This document shows, one piece after another, positions 1-9,279 of a DNA stretch of 28,109 nucleotides. Source of the stretch: Tetmemena sp. SeJ-2015 (Eukaryota > Ciliophora > Spirotrichea > Sporadotrichida > Oxytrichidae); contig JAJKFJ010021421.1 in the NCBI GenBank assembly GCA_027382625.1, forward strand, positions 1 through 28,109, given 5' to 3'. The notes beneath the pieces are model-generated. The model made no database searches. It was not told the origin of the DNA and saw only the letters and a program-made list of their open reading frames with translations. Numbering within the stretch: the stretch's first letter is position 1; every line of letters begins with the position of its first letter. The position numbers were made by a program, and so were the translations under genes.

Positions 1-574
1 TCGAGCCTTACAAAGAGCTCCATAAAAAAGGTGCAGGAATATTAGGAAATTGGAATTTTATGCTGTATCGAATGGAACGAGAATTATTTAAACTACTCAG
101 TCTTCAAATGACACAGATTTATTCCATTTTAAAATAATTACTAATTTAATACTATTTTTATTAATATCTCAGCTTTAATTAATTCCCAAATATTTGAGTT
201 TCTAAGTAGAAAATTAATAATTTTTTTAAATCTTCTTTGCTTAAGCATTAAATATATTATGAAGGCTTTAATAGTTAAATAAATGGCTAGTAATATAGGT
301 ATTTAAAATCGTTCAAAAATAATATGGATATTTTCTTTATTTTACTTATAAAATTAATTATTTTAATCAAGAAGGGTTTGGAAAAAAAAAGGGTATAATG
401 GGGACTGGTGTATTTACCCTTTTTTAAATTCATTTTTTCAATTTTAAGGGGGACCCCATAGCATTAGTTCTCCCTTTGATGCCTTTATTCTCGTAAACAT
501 TGCTCAAGAATGCTGAGATAGTATAGATTCTCACTACTTATTGAAAATTTAATGAATTTGTATGTCTATAATTT
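1..574. other. AT-rich DNA without a recognised gene
   Basis: Very AT-rich, with homopolymer runs of A, T, C and G. I see no recognisable protein motif or RNA gene. The motif at 60-80 (ATGCTGTATCGAATGG) resembles ATGCTGAATCGAATGG at about 4676, so a short dispersed repeat is possible. Confidence 0.5.
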
Positions 575-970
575 TATCTAAATAAAGCACTACATTCAAA
601 ACAAAAAAAACTCATAATATGATAAGAAAGTGAAAATAGGTTATAAATAATTAATTTCTTTATTAATACTTATAATCATGCTAAATTTTAACCCTAAACA
701 GGCAATCTAAAGTTTCTGGGAAAGGGACCTTGACGTCTGTTCATATTCTCTAAATTTTTAACCTGTTTCCCTCTATCTAGAAACTGAGTGTTAGGTTTCA
801 TAGGTTGCTTGTTTTTTAAAACTTTTTCAATTTTTCAAAGGTTCTGATCCCTTGTTATCTTACAATGTTTTGAATTATTTGCATATCTTCACTTTCCCCC
901 TAGTAGTATTTCCCCTGGTTTTTCCCTAATATGATTGCAACTATAGACCAAATGTCCCACGGAAAATAAC
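575..970 (+). repeat. Dispersed repeat, copy 1 (direct copy near 18915-19310)
   Basis: The stretch from AAGTGAAAAT through ACCTTGACGTCTGT, GAGTGTTAGGTTTCAT and ATGATTGCAACTATA recurs in the same order and orientation at about 18915-19310. It differs there by many small insertions and deletions, mostly in homopolymers. Its first part (about 585-682) also matches 26590-26695 on the opposite strand. The 3' half is the left arm of the palindrome at 765-1685. Confidence 0.75.
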
Positions 971-1685
971 GATTTGGATTATATTTTAAATTCTCCAAAA
1001 AATTCACTAACTGCAAGGTACAACAACAAGTTGCTACAAGTCTTTTGATATATAATTTTACTGTCCGCTGATTGTTGCGAATTCTTTGCTTTATCATGCC
1101 AATACTATGTGGTCTTTGTTAGGGCTCTCCATTCTTAATTGCTAAAATGATTATTCAAAAGATAAACGTAATTGCACTTTTTTATTTTTGCTTTTAATTA
1201 TGAATTACTTTTAAGTATTCTTAATTAATTAAAAGCAAAAATAAAAAAGTGCAATTACGTTTATCTTTTGAATAATCATTTTAGCAATTAAGAATGGAGA
1301 GCCCTAACAAAGACCACATAGTATTGGCATGATAAAGCAAAGAATTCGCAACAATCAGCGGACAGTAAAATTATATATCAAAAGACTTGTAGCAACTTGT
1401 TGTTGTACCTTGCAGTTAGTGAATTTTTTGGAGAATTTAAAATATAATCCAAATCGTTATTTTCCGTGGGACATTTGGTCTATAGTTGCAATCATACTTG
1501 AATGCGATATGAAACCAGAGGAATACTACTAGTGTGAAAGTGAAGATGATGCAATATAATTCAAGACATTGTAAGATAGACAAGGTATCAGAACCTTTGA
1601 AAAAGTTAGTAAACAAAGTAATAATCAAGCAACCTATGAAACCTAACACTCAGTTATCTGAGATAGAGGAAGCACTTAAAGGTAT
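765..1685. repeat. Large palindrome (arms 765-1200 and 1227-1685)
   Basis: The arms are near-perfect reverse complements around a 26-bp centre near 1213. The inner 300 bp of each arm match almost exactly, including the same 57-residue frame read outward from 1082 (minus) and 1329 (plus). Further out the left arm accumulates small indels relative to the right, for example fewer bases around GTTTTTTAAAACTTTTT. A transposon-like inverted duplication, a cruciform-forming palindrome, or an amplification or library inversion artefact would all look like this. Confidence 0.85.
1329..1661 (+). CDS. Small ORF in palindrome right arm, unidentified
   Basis: Reading TAG (1530) and TAA (1557, 1572, 1644) as Gln gives a 110-residue frame from ATG 1329 to TGA 1659. 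The N-terminal half is basic and aromatic. The middle has the motif PWDIWSIVAIILE, and the second half is acidic and polar (CESEDDAIQFKTLQDR). DIWS followed by a hydrophobic run recalls subdomain IX of protein kinases, but no other kinase motif is visible, so I do not assign it. The left arm holds a copy of the first 57 residues and then diverges. The related repeat at 18915-19310 contains the corresponding stretch in minus orientation, degraded. It may belong to a repeated element rather than be a host gene. Confidence 0.35.
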
Positions 1686-1743
1686 CTTCATAATGATTCT
1701 TATACTTATAATTATTATGAATCTCAAGAAACATTAAGGATGC

Positions 1744-2066
1744 ATTAAGTCTTTAATTATTGATGAAGAAAAAATATTTGGATGTTATTTTTCTAATTTA
1801 GACATTAAATCTTTCTGGAAAAAAATAAACTAATAGTGCAAAATATAAAGATTTAATGTCTAAACTAGAAATAAAATGATCTAATGGAAGTAGAGGGTTG
1901 CCCTGAGTTGCTGAGGTGATGGATATAAAGCCAGGCTTTATTTTATAAAATGTCTGTTGCACGAATTATTACTGAAGAATCAAATTTATTCCAGAAAAAC
2001 TTAATTTCTAATTTAGACAAAATATCATCCAAATATTTTTTATTCATCAATAATTGAGTACTTAAT
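1744..2066. repeat. Short inverted-repeat element, about 320 bp
   Basis: 1744-1792 (AAGTCTTTAATTATTGATGAAG...) pairs with 2019-2066 (...TTCATCAATAATTGAGTACTT) as its reverse complement with few mismatches. Inside, 1793-1815 and 1847-1870 form a second pair (AGACATTAAATCTTT / AAAGATTTAATGTCT). It looks like a MITE or foldback relic next to the palindrome. I see no clear target duplication. Confidence 0.55.
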
Positions 2067-2790
2067 AAAAAATTTAAATTAAAAATGAAAGAAAAGAGAC
2101 AAGTTTAAGAAATAATTATAAATTTAAAGGAAGAAATATTTTTGTAATGTATTTATCATAATCAATACAAGAAAATAATTTATCGTCATTTTAACTCAAA
2201 GTAATACAAAATATAAATTTAGAAATACATATTTTTTAATTTAGAATTGAGTTTAATTTAAAATTAAATTTTTTAATGTAATAATTTAAATATAACTATT
2301 TCATATCATAATAATTTATAAATGCCAACTTTTTTCCTTGTTGCATGCTTTTTAAAAAATAATATTTTTATTATAAAAGTTATTAAAATTTTAAATGATT
2401 CTAAAAAAGAATTTTAGAAATTCATAACTCTTTAAAATACAAACATTTCTGGTTGTAAGATTATAGTAAATTTAATCATAATTTAACTATTTAATCATAT
2501 AAGAAGAAGATTTTAAATTAAAAATCCGATGGAGTTGAGGTTCAAATTTCATAATTCAAAATTCTTTAGAAATTATCTTTATTTAATTTATTTAATATTA
2601 TCTATTCAGCCCCGATTTTTGACTACTGGCTAGGAAGCCAGCTTTTCCAATAAGTAGCCACTATTTTTCGTCTTTTTACTGAACTTTAGAGAAGTGGCTT
2701 CAAATCAATCCATGATTTGCATGTTTAGATCCATAAATTTCTCTACAAATTGTGGGATTAAATAAAGTAAAATTACCTTTTTTTAGACAT
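2067..2790. other. AT-rich DNA, no recognised gene
   Basis: Extremely AT-rich. A frame from ATG 2085 is open if TAA/TAG are Gln, but with so few possible stops and such composition this is not evidence of coding. At 2618-2640, GACTACTGGCTAGGAAGCCAG is a small imperfect hairpin that recalls the GACTACTGGTCAG motif in the element B TIR. Confidence 0.45.
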
Positions 2791-2796
2791 TTTTTA

Positions 2797-2935
2797 GCAA
2801 TACTCGGCAGACAAGGAGCGCTTAGAGTACCAAGTTTTAACCCAGATGGCAAGTGCTTCGTCCTCGTTCGTCCAGGCCTTAAAGAAGGAAACTGAAATTT
2901 TTTTTAAAATCTGGGCTGAACGGATAATATAATTT
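2797..2935 (+). CDS. Possible coding exon in a GC-richer island, unidentified
   Basis: This short island stands out from AT-rich flanks. One frame through it (from 2797, with TAG as Gln) is charged and helical: YSADKERLEYQVLTQ, then ATG 2847, then SSFVQALKKETEIFF. A pyrimidine-rich TTTTTTAG precedes it, as at a 3' splice site. A second frame is also protein-like (ALRVPSFNPDGKCF), so which frame, if any, is used is open. No family is recognised. Confidence 0.25.
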
Positions 2936-4429
2936 TGATTGTTTATTTCATTTTCTTGGGAGTTCTTCTTCTTCTTTTAAGCATCAAATCGCATTCTTTC
3001 AACTCTATTTTAGCTCCTTAAGAAGGTGAGTCTTATTTATTTTATAATCCTATAATAGGGATAAGTTAAGCACTGAATTTTCTAGGATTTTAATGCCTAT
3101 AAAAAACTATCTTATAAAATTGAGATGCTTTTCTCAAAAATATTATTAGAAACCCTTATATTTTACTTTAAATAAGAGTTAAGACTCAAATTCTGGTTGA
3201 GACTAATTCTCTGAATGAATATAAATGCTGTAATACTATAATAAGATAGATTTAACGACAAAAACAGATATATATTTATATATAATAAAGGTCTATTTTA
3301 ATTTAAAAAGTAAATAAGACCTGGATAAAAAAGGCAGCTTATCGGTTAGCCGCTTTCCAACAAATCTGAAATTATGATATTTTACCCTGAAAGAAATTGG
3401 TCATAATTCTAAATTTTTTGGCCAATTTCGAATTTCGTTTATACGGACAATATTTTTTTTGCAATTTTTACCCTCCATAAAAATGAGGGGAGGTGCAATT
3501 CCTCCCCAAAAATACTTACATATGCTTATTAAAAGAATAAATATTATTCTTGTTAATTAAAAGTTCGTAAATAAAAAAGTTTTAATTTATTTTTTAAATC
3601 TGAGTTGATGAAATTTATTAATTAAAATGATACTGAAAATGATGATCAGTAATTCTTAAACAAGGCTGGTCCAATGTGCTTGTTGTGAGCATTGAAGAAA
3701 ATATTCGTTCTCTAATAGATTAATCAATCTATGAATGATATAGAGTGTTTTTAGTGAAAGAGTGAGTCGGTTAATATAAGCATAACAAATTTACGATAAT
3801 TAAATTACTCCCCAAAATAGTTCCTCTTACCCGAGATTAATGATATCCTCTATTCTGACTGTGGGTTCTCATGGAGTAATAACTGTGGTTAAAATTGCAA
3901 TGAAATTTCAAGGGTGAGATGTAAAGGTAAGATTTTTTGTATTAATTTGGCTTCTCTTGCAGAGATAGCATTTTAGGCTCGTCATCGCTTTATTCTGCAT
4001 ATTTCACTGTAGGTGTCACTTCACATCATGTAGTGTTCTATACCTCCTAAGATAACTTTATAATTATTACACCTATTAGTTTAACTAACCAAAATAGAGG
4101 TTACTAGCGAGTGCGCAAGTTGTTCCACGGGATTATTCCCTTCTATTGGAATCAGCGTGTTTCTTCCATTTTTAATACCATTGGTTTGTAAGCGTCTCAG
4201 CTTGTAGTTATTTTTGTTTCTCACAAATTATTTATTCTTACGAGGTTAATTTTTAATTCCGTTTAAATTTTTAAATATCTAATTCAAATAAAATTAATTT
4301 TTGCTTAGATTTGTCAGAGAATCTCGGTTCAATTAAATATTAAAATAGTAATATAAATAAAATTTTAATTATAATAATATAGGAGGAATTTTAATTAAAA
4401 ACGGTGATTGGTTAAAATAATAAATGGAG
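2936..4429. other. AT-rich region with a weak coding candidate
   Basis: A single plus frame from about 3318 to 4240 is open when TAA/TAG are Gln and TGA is Trp, with stretches such as NKTWIKKAAYRLAAFQQI near 3320 and TPISLTNQNRGYQ near 4070. A GTAAGA...TTGCAG segment of 36 nt at 3927-3962 looks like a ciliate-size intron, but its length is a multiple of three, so the frame does not test it. Other frames look about as protein-like. I treat this as unproven. A (TA)n tract lies near 3270-3290. Confidence 0.2.
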
Positions 4430-5100
4430 AAGTGCAAATTCGTGTCAGTTGAAATCACAGATTCAACCCTTGATCTGTAGCTTGTTCGATAGCATATCGA
4501 AAATTAATATGGGCTTCTTCTTTAATCATCTTCGTAGCTCCTATCAGCAGCGAGATATGATTCACGCACTCTTCATCATCTTCATCATCTTCTTATTCTG
4601 AACTTGTGTCGCTTATAACTCTTTACTGAGCGCTCCCAGACAAAAGTTGCTAGGATAAAAAGTACTTAGAATTATATGCTGAATCGAATGGTTAATTATT
4701 ATTTAATCTGACATACTTTCACTGTCGGGAATCAAAGGGCCCCCCGCATAAATAAGATTAGTCGTGACATACTTATCTGAAGCACACAAACCTCCAGCCG
4801 AATAGGGATATTAAACACGTGGCACCCCCTCCACCTCACATTTTGAACAGAAGCTCCAGGCTTCAGCATACCATCCAAAAATACCTTAAAGGAGAAAAAA
4901 ACCCAGTAGCTTCGGACCGAGAGCAAGTCGCTGCTCAAATAGCGTCTGGTTTCGCTGTCCAGCTGCATTACTGTGTGTCTGCCAATATATCACATCCCTC
5001 CATTCCAACAAGACTTAGAAAGGTGAGTGGAAGACCACTCACCTTTGATTATCTCTCCAGTGAGCAGCTCAACCACCTTCCCCATGGCTTCAGCTGCCAT
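4430..5100 (-). CDS. Candidate gene on a GC-richer island, unidentified
   Basis: A minus-strand frame starts at ATG 5100 (MAAEAMGKVVELLTGEIIK). Removing a 29-nt GTGAGT...TAAG segment (5014-5042) carries it into a frame with EQRLALGPKLLGFF and then CSKCEVEGVP, and on to about 4700. Without removal, the frame meets TGA after 36 residues, or continues if TGA is Trp. The plus strand is also open here from about 4825 to 5130, so strand is not certain. The composition (clearly richer in G and C than both flanks) argues that the island is coding. The two cysteines could suggest a small metal site, but no family is recognised. The 3' end is not defined. Confidence 0.3.
5019..5046. repeat. Perfect 12-bp hairpin with 4-nt loop
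   Basis: AAAGGTGAGTGG, loop AAGA, then CCACTCACCTTT. On the minus strand the hairpin overlaps the possible 29-nt intron at 5014-5042, so the possible 5' splice site GTGAGT lies inside the stem. Confidence 0.8.
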
Positions 5101-5229
5101 TATCCCTAGTCTTATTTAAGCATTCACCCACCAGCCAACTGAGTACCAAACCAGAATGCCTTTAGGGAAAGGGCTGCCGGTCCCTAGTGACGGTCGGGTG
5201 CGTCCTAAATTTTAACTTTCTAATTAATA

Positions 5230-6155
5230 CTCAAATTTTAATTAAATAGATTAATATTAAATTATAACTTAAAGATTGTGATTTTGTGGCAGTTAAAAAA
5301 TTAGTAATCCCCTATTAGTTTTTTTAGAAAAGGTAATAAAGCTCTCTTAATTGGAAATAATTATATAGTCGAATAAATTCTCATTAAAAAATAAATCCAT
5401 ATATATTAGTTAATGGATTAATTTAATATGATTATTTTATTTAGAATCAAATAATAATATTTAAATCTATAATATGGCTCAAATATGATTACGTTATCGG
5501 GGGTAAGAACAATTAAATTCAATTTTCGACTGAGTAACTGGAGGAGTCCGAGTGGCCAGCTGGCAACGGTAGGGGATTTAAATTATAGTAATAGGGATTG
5601 AATCACTCTAATTCATAAATTCATATAAAATCGCGGGATTCAGCAATAAACTGATAAGAGACAACCTTTCTCCTAATATCAATCAAGATGATAAAATTAC
5701 ATCACTCATCATTTCTGAAAGGGCTTGAACATGGGAATGCGATAAAAGTATAAAAATCACAAGGATCGAGAGAACAGAAATTGACTGAGAAGGTAATAGA
5801 ATCTAAACGAGGATCATGAGGAATAGCTAATTTCCATTTCGTAATAACAATAAATAAAATAGTAAAAATAATCAGATTTAAGAGAAAGCAATAAATAATT
5901 AGGGCTGAGGAGTTATTTTAAATCTCTTTTTTTGATGATTGACGATTTTCTTTTCGTAATCATCCCATAATTATTATACTTATAACTGCAAAATTGCTTT
6001 TTTAAATTCATCTTCAAATTTTATATATATTATTTTTAATTAAGATATCTTTTTCACAAAATTTTTTTAAAGCTCAATTAAGCATTCTTTATAAAAATAT
6101 GTAAAGATATGATATTTTTAATAATTCTATAACTTTTTAAAAAATATTTGTGTTA
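5230..6155. other. AT-rich spacer with a weak tRNA-like fragment
   Basis: Mostly AT-rich. At 5540-5610 GTCCGAGTGGCCAGCTGG resembles the 5' half of a leucine or serine tRNA (A box) and GGATTGAATCACTC is a poor B box about 45 bases on. No acceptor stem pairs, so at best it is a decayed tRNA or SINE piece. I see no gene otherwise. Confidence 0.35.
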
Positions 6156-6540
6156 TTCTAACAATCAGGAGGTAGTAAAAATTTAAATTCCCGTTTAAAG
6201 AGCAAATATGAGCGAGCAGATAGCGTAGATTGGATTTTGTTTCAGTTGGAGATAAGCCTTATTCTCGTAGAATTTATTTGAAGTGTGGAATTTAATTAAA
6301 TATATTTATTAGGTTTTAATCTGCAATTAATTGGCACTTTTTAAGTTTGGATCGTTGGAACATTGGAACTTTGGAGTATTTTGGAGTATTAGGCGTGATA
6401 CAATTGTTTTTAATAATTAGCCTAGCGTAGATAAAGTGTATACTAATCAAGGCGTGGAAAATGTTCCAATGTTCCAAAGTTCTAATCCTGCGACAAATGG
6501 AATTTAAATAGAGTAGAGAGTTAGAATATATAATTATTTA
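6156..6540 (+). repeat. Element A left TIR
   Basis: This is the reverse complement of 8013-8397 without visible mismatch over 385 bp. It contains an iterated motif at about 6355-6392 (TTGGAACA, TTGGAACT, TTGGAGTA, TTGGAGTA) and the inverted version near 6464-6484 (AATGTTCCAATGTTCCAAAG), so each TIR can itself fold. GTTAGAA at 6520-6526 mirrors the outer TTCTAAC, making 6156-6526 a unit with its own inverted ends. Confidence 0.85.
6355..6392 (+). promoter_or_regulatory. Iteron-like direct repeats in element A TIR
   Basis: TTGGAACA-TTGGAACT-TTGGAGTA-TTTTGGAGTA: four short copies of TTGGARYA in tandem, mirrored in the right TIR. Rep proteins of CRESS type bind such iterons at their origins. That these are Rep sites is inference from the arrangement and the encoded Rep. 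Confidence 0.45.
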
Positions 6541-6596
6541 AAAAACTAATAAGTCATTGCATAGTGCTGAGAAGTTCAATACCTATAGCTATTTTC

Positions 6597-7950
6597 TCAT
6601 CGAAAATGATGAGGTCCTATTTCTGTTAGATCCTCAATGTTCGTTTCTGCCATTACATCTCCATCTTGTCCAACCTTATGCTGAATTAGTCCATCTCTGA
6701 TCATTCTCTCTTCAATGTATACGGCATTCTGATCTGCTACCATTGGAAAGGCTTGCTTCACATAATTCTTGCTTCTCTGCATCTCTAAAAATTCACTCTT
6801 GCCTCAAATGCCTCTCGGTCAAGGCTGATCATGTACTTTAGAGGGGTGTCGTTAGATGTTATAAACACTGAGCATCCTTGGTACCTTTTCTCTGCTGTCA
6901 AATACATTACTTTTTGAGCGAATCCCTTGCCTTCAAAGAAGCGATTCATTTTTTGCTATTCCACTTCTTTTGAAAAGCATTGGGCTGTTCACTACATCTA
7001 AGATGATGAGGGTTGCCGACTACCCCTCCTTTTACTAATCCAGGACAAAGGTATCAGTCACCTCTTCGATCTGCTCGGAGTGAAATATTTATTCAAGCAA
7101 GCCTGCAAGAGACTTATTTCCTATGCCGGTCTTCCCATGTAGCCATACTCCTTTCATCTTCTGATCACTCTATTTCACAATGATATCATAGATATTCTCC
7201 ACTCCCTCCTGCAGATTGTACGCCTAGAGAATGTCATCCGTGATTCTAGGTGCTTCCTCCAGACTATGTGGACCAATTCTCATGTCCTCTATGAATGATA
7301 GCAGCTAATCTCGGTGCGAGGGCTCTAGCTTTGGTATGGCCCCGGCTTTCTGTGGAGTTTAGAGCCTCTATTTTATATTATTTTTTCTGGAAGCATCTCA
7401 CTTAGCTTAGGATTTGGCATATTCTTGTTAAAGAGATCCTGGAAACTCTGGGTTCGACCGTCTCTCATTTGATGGATGGCATACCGGATGATTGGATCAG
7501 GTTACTTGCCCTCCTCTAATGCTTAAGATAGTCTCTCTCTACTCATACGCTCTGATTGAACTTCAAGAGCACGGAGCAATTCAGATAGACTTCCAGTGAA
7601 TACTTTAGCTGGGCCTTGTAGTTTGATGGATTAGGAAAGATTTTCTCTGTTGATGCTCTTGCACTCTATCTCCTGCTATTCCAGAATTGCTTTCATCTAT
7701 AATTATATGAGTGGAAGTATTATTTGCTGAGACCTTGAGAAGTGCTCTTTAACAGTATGACCAAGTAGAGCTATCTGTCCTTAGAGGTTTCAAAGATCAC
7801 AGTAGACTAGATATCTTTCTCGAAATCGAGTAGGGCTGCTTCGGTCTGTTTGATCATCTCCCTGGAGAAACTTCGGTCAAGATGTAAGAAAAACGCAAGT
7901 TTCTTATGATAGGATGGAGGATCCTTACTGGTGCTGGAGGATGGATTCAT
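6597..7950 (-). CDS. Rep-like protein with SF3 helicase domain (element A), frameshifted
   Basis: Read from ATG 7950 to TGA 6597 with TAA/TAG as Gln, about 450 residues. The N-terminal 80 residues (MNPSSSTSKDPP...) align loosely with the HUH-like start of the element B protein, but the histidine pair is absent (QLYLVILL in its place). A linker with EEGKQPDPIIRYAIHQMRDG follows. The helicase core has GVWLHGKTGIGNKS (Walker A-like, 7110-7136, one residue longer than the usual GxxGxGKS), LIILDVV (Walker B, 6990-7010), VFITSNDTPLKYM (motif C, 6851-6862 encodes ITSN) and LDREAFEARV, where an arginine finger is expected. This order is that of CRESS-DNA and parvovirus-type Reps. Four one-base shifts are needed (near 7715, 7385, 6985 and 6797, two of them at A/T runs), so it is either a pseudogene or carries consensus indels. 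It would replicate or mobilise the element. The SF3 assignment is firm; the nuclease is doubtful. Confidence 0.7.
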
Positions 7951-8012
7951 TTAAGCAAATAGTATCGATAGGATAAAGAGCCCTTCATTTAAAGTGTAGC
8001 TGAATATTTAAA

Positions 8013-8397
8013 TAAATAATTATATATTCTAACTCTCTACTCTATTTAAATTCCATTTGTCGCAGGATTAGAACTTTGGAACATTGGAACATTTTCCACG
8101 CCTTGATTAGTATACACTTTATCTACGCTAGGCTAATTATTAAAAACAATTGTATCACGCCTAATACTCCAAAATACTCCAAAGTTCCAATGTTCCAACG
8201 ATCCAAACTTAAAAAGTGCCAATTAATTGCAGATTAAAACCTAATAAATATATTTAATTAAATTCCACACTTCAAATAAATTCTACGAGAATAAGGCTTA
8301 TCTCCAACTGAAACAAAATCCAATCTACGCTATCTGCTCGCTCATATTTGCTCTTTAAACGGGAATTTAAATTTTTACTACCTCCTGATTGTTAGAA
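8013..8397 (-). repeat. Element A right TIR
   Basis: Reverse complement of 6156-6540. The mirrored iterated motifs lie near 8069-8090 (CTTTGGAACATTGGAACATT) and 8161-8198. The candidate gene start (ATG 7950, minus) lies 63 bp inside this TIR, so the promoter would be within or next to it. Confidence 0.85.
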
Positions 8398-8603
8398 TAT
8401 TGAGAAAATCAACCATAAATACAATAATTGAAAACTTTAATAAATAACAGAAGATAATTTCCCCATTATGTAATCGGGGTTTGAACCATTAATTTGAATT
8501 ATTTTAACGTTTATTGTAAATTACGAAAATGAGCACCTATGTCTAAAATGCAACAATTAGCTTTTCACTTGCTTATAAATTGAAATAGCATCGCTCAAAC
8601 TAT

Positions 8604-9270
8604 TATACCTAAGAATTTAAAAGAAAATAGTCAAAGCACAGTAGAAATGCAAAGCAAGAAGAAATAACAAGAGCTAGAGATCAGAGTTGAAGTGATAAAT
8701 ATTAACTTATCCTATATTTAAACTTTTTAATTTTTAATGGCTGTTATTTTCATTCCATCTTCACAAATTTCAGTACAAGTATCCTTGGCTAAGGCAGTCT
8801 TTGTTTCTCGAAAGCAATAGTGAAAGTAGGGTCTCTGTCTGCCTCGACTCCTCACTTGAGGATCTCTTTGGGCTTTCTTCTTGTATTCCTCTTTCATTTT
8901 ACCTTGAACACTTTTGACACTTTGGCCTCTATCGTAGTTCATCAAAGTTATCTGATAGTCAACGTACACTTTAGTCAACTACTTCAAAGAGTGGAAAAGT
9001 TCACTTTTCCTTCCTCAAGTGAGGAGTCGAGGCAGACAGAGACCCTACTTTCACTATTGCTTTCGAGAAACAAAGACTGCCTTAGCCAAGGATACTTGTA
9101 CTGAAATTTGTGAAGATGGAATGAAAATAACAGCCATTAAAAATTAAAAAGTTTAAATATAGGATAAGTTAATATTTATCACTTCAACTCTGATCTCTAG
9201 CTCTTGTTATTTCTTCTTGCTTTGCATTTCTACTGTGCTTTGACTATTTTCTTTTAAATTCTTAGGTATA
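8604..9270. repeat. Inverted repeat: 259-bp identical arms, 149-bp loop
   Basis: 8604-8862 and 9012-9270 are reverse complements over 259 bp with no mismatch seen. The loop is 8863-9011. Protein-like frames run from loop into arm on the minus strand (RSRGRQRPYFHYCFRETK, start near 8978). Because the arms are identical, the same peptide is also read on the plus strand from 9020. No clear target duplication flanks it. It may be a recent inverted duplication, a foldback element or an amplification chimera. Confidence 0.8.
8727..8978 (-). CDS. Small ORF across loop and left arm, unidentified
   Basis: An 83-residue frame, basic and charged (QGKMKEEYKKKAQRDPQVR) with a cysteine-bearing end (DTCTEICEDGMKI). 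Another minus frame over the same bases is equally protein-like (LRQRPKCQKCSRQNE) if TGA is Trp, so the true frame is unresolved. It could be the 3' part of the gene at 9280-10815, which runs into the right arm on the same strand. No family recognised. Confidence 0.25.
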   Translation of the reverse strand: MTKVYVDYQITLMNYDRGQSVKSVQGKMKEEYKKKAQRDPQVRSRGRQRPYFHYCFRETKTALAKDTCTEICEDGMKITAIKN

Positions 9271-9279
9271 GTCTTTTCA

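Larger units (their letters stand above)
6156..8397. mobile_element. Element A: long-TIR element encoding a Rep-like SF3 helicase
   Basis: The 2242-bp unit is bounded by 385-bp TIRs (6156-6540 and 8013-8397) that match base for base by eye. The outer ends read TTCTAACAATCAGG and its complement, and TA flanks both ends (6154-6155 and 8398-8399), consistent with a TA duplication or target. Between the TIRs a single minus-strand protein gene fills nearly all the space. TIR identity implies recent insertion or ongoing conversion. It shares terminal TTCTAAYA and the encoded protein family with element B (11734-13739). No DDE transposase is present inside. The element resembles none of the standard ciliate transposons I know (Tc1-like TBE, Tec, Sardine). 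Confidence 0.8.

Noticed and set aside
5535..5612. tRNA-Leu/Ser-like sequence
   Set aside because: A-box similarity only; acceptor and anticodon stems do not pair and the B box is poor.
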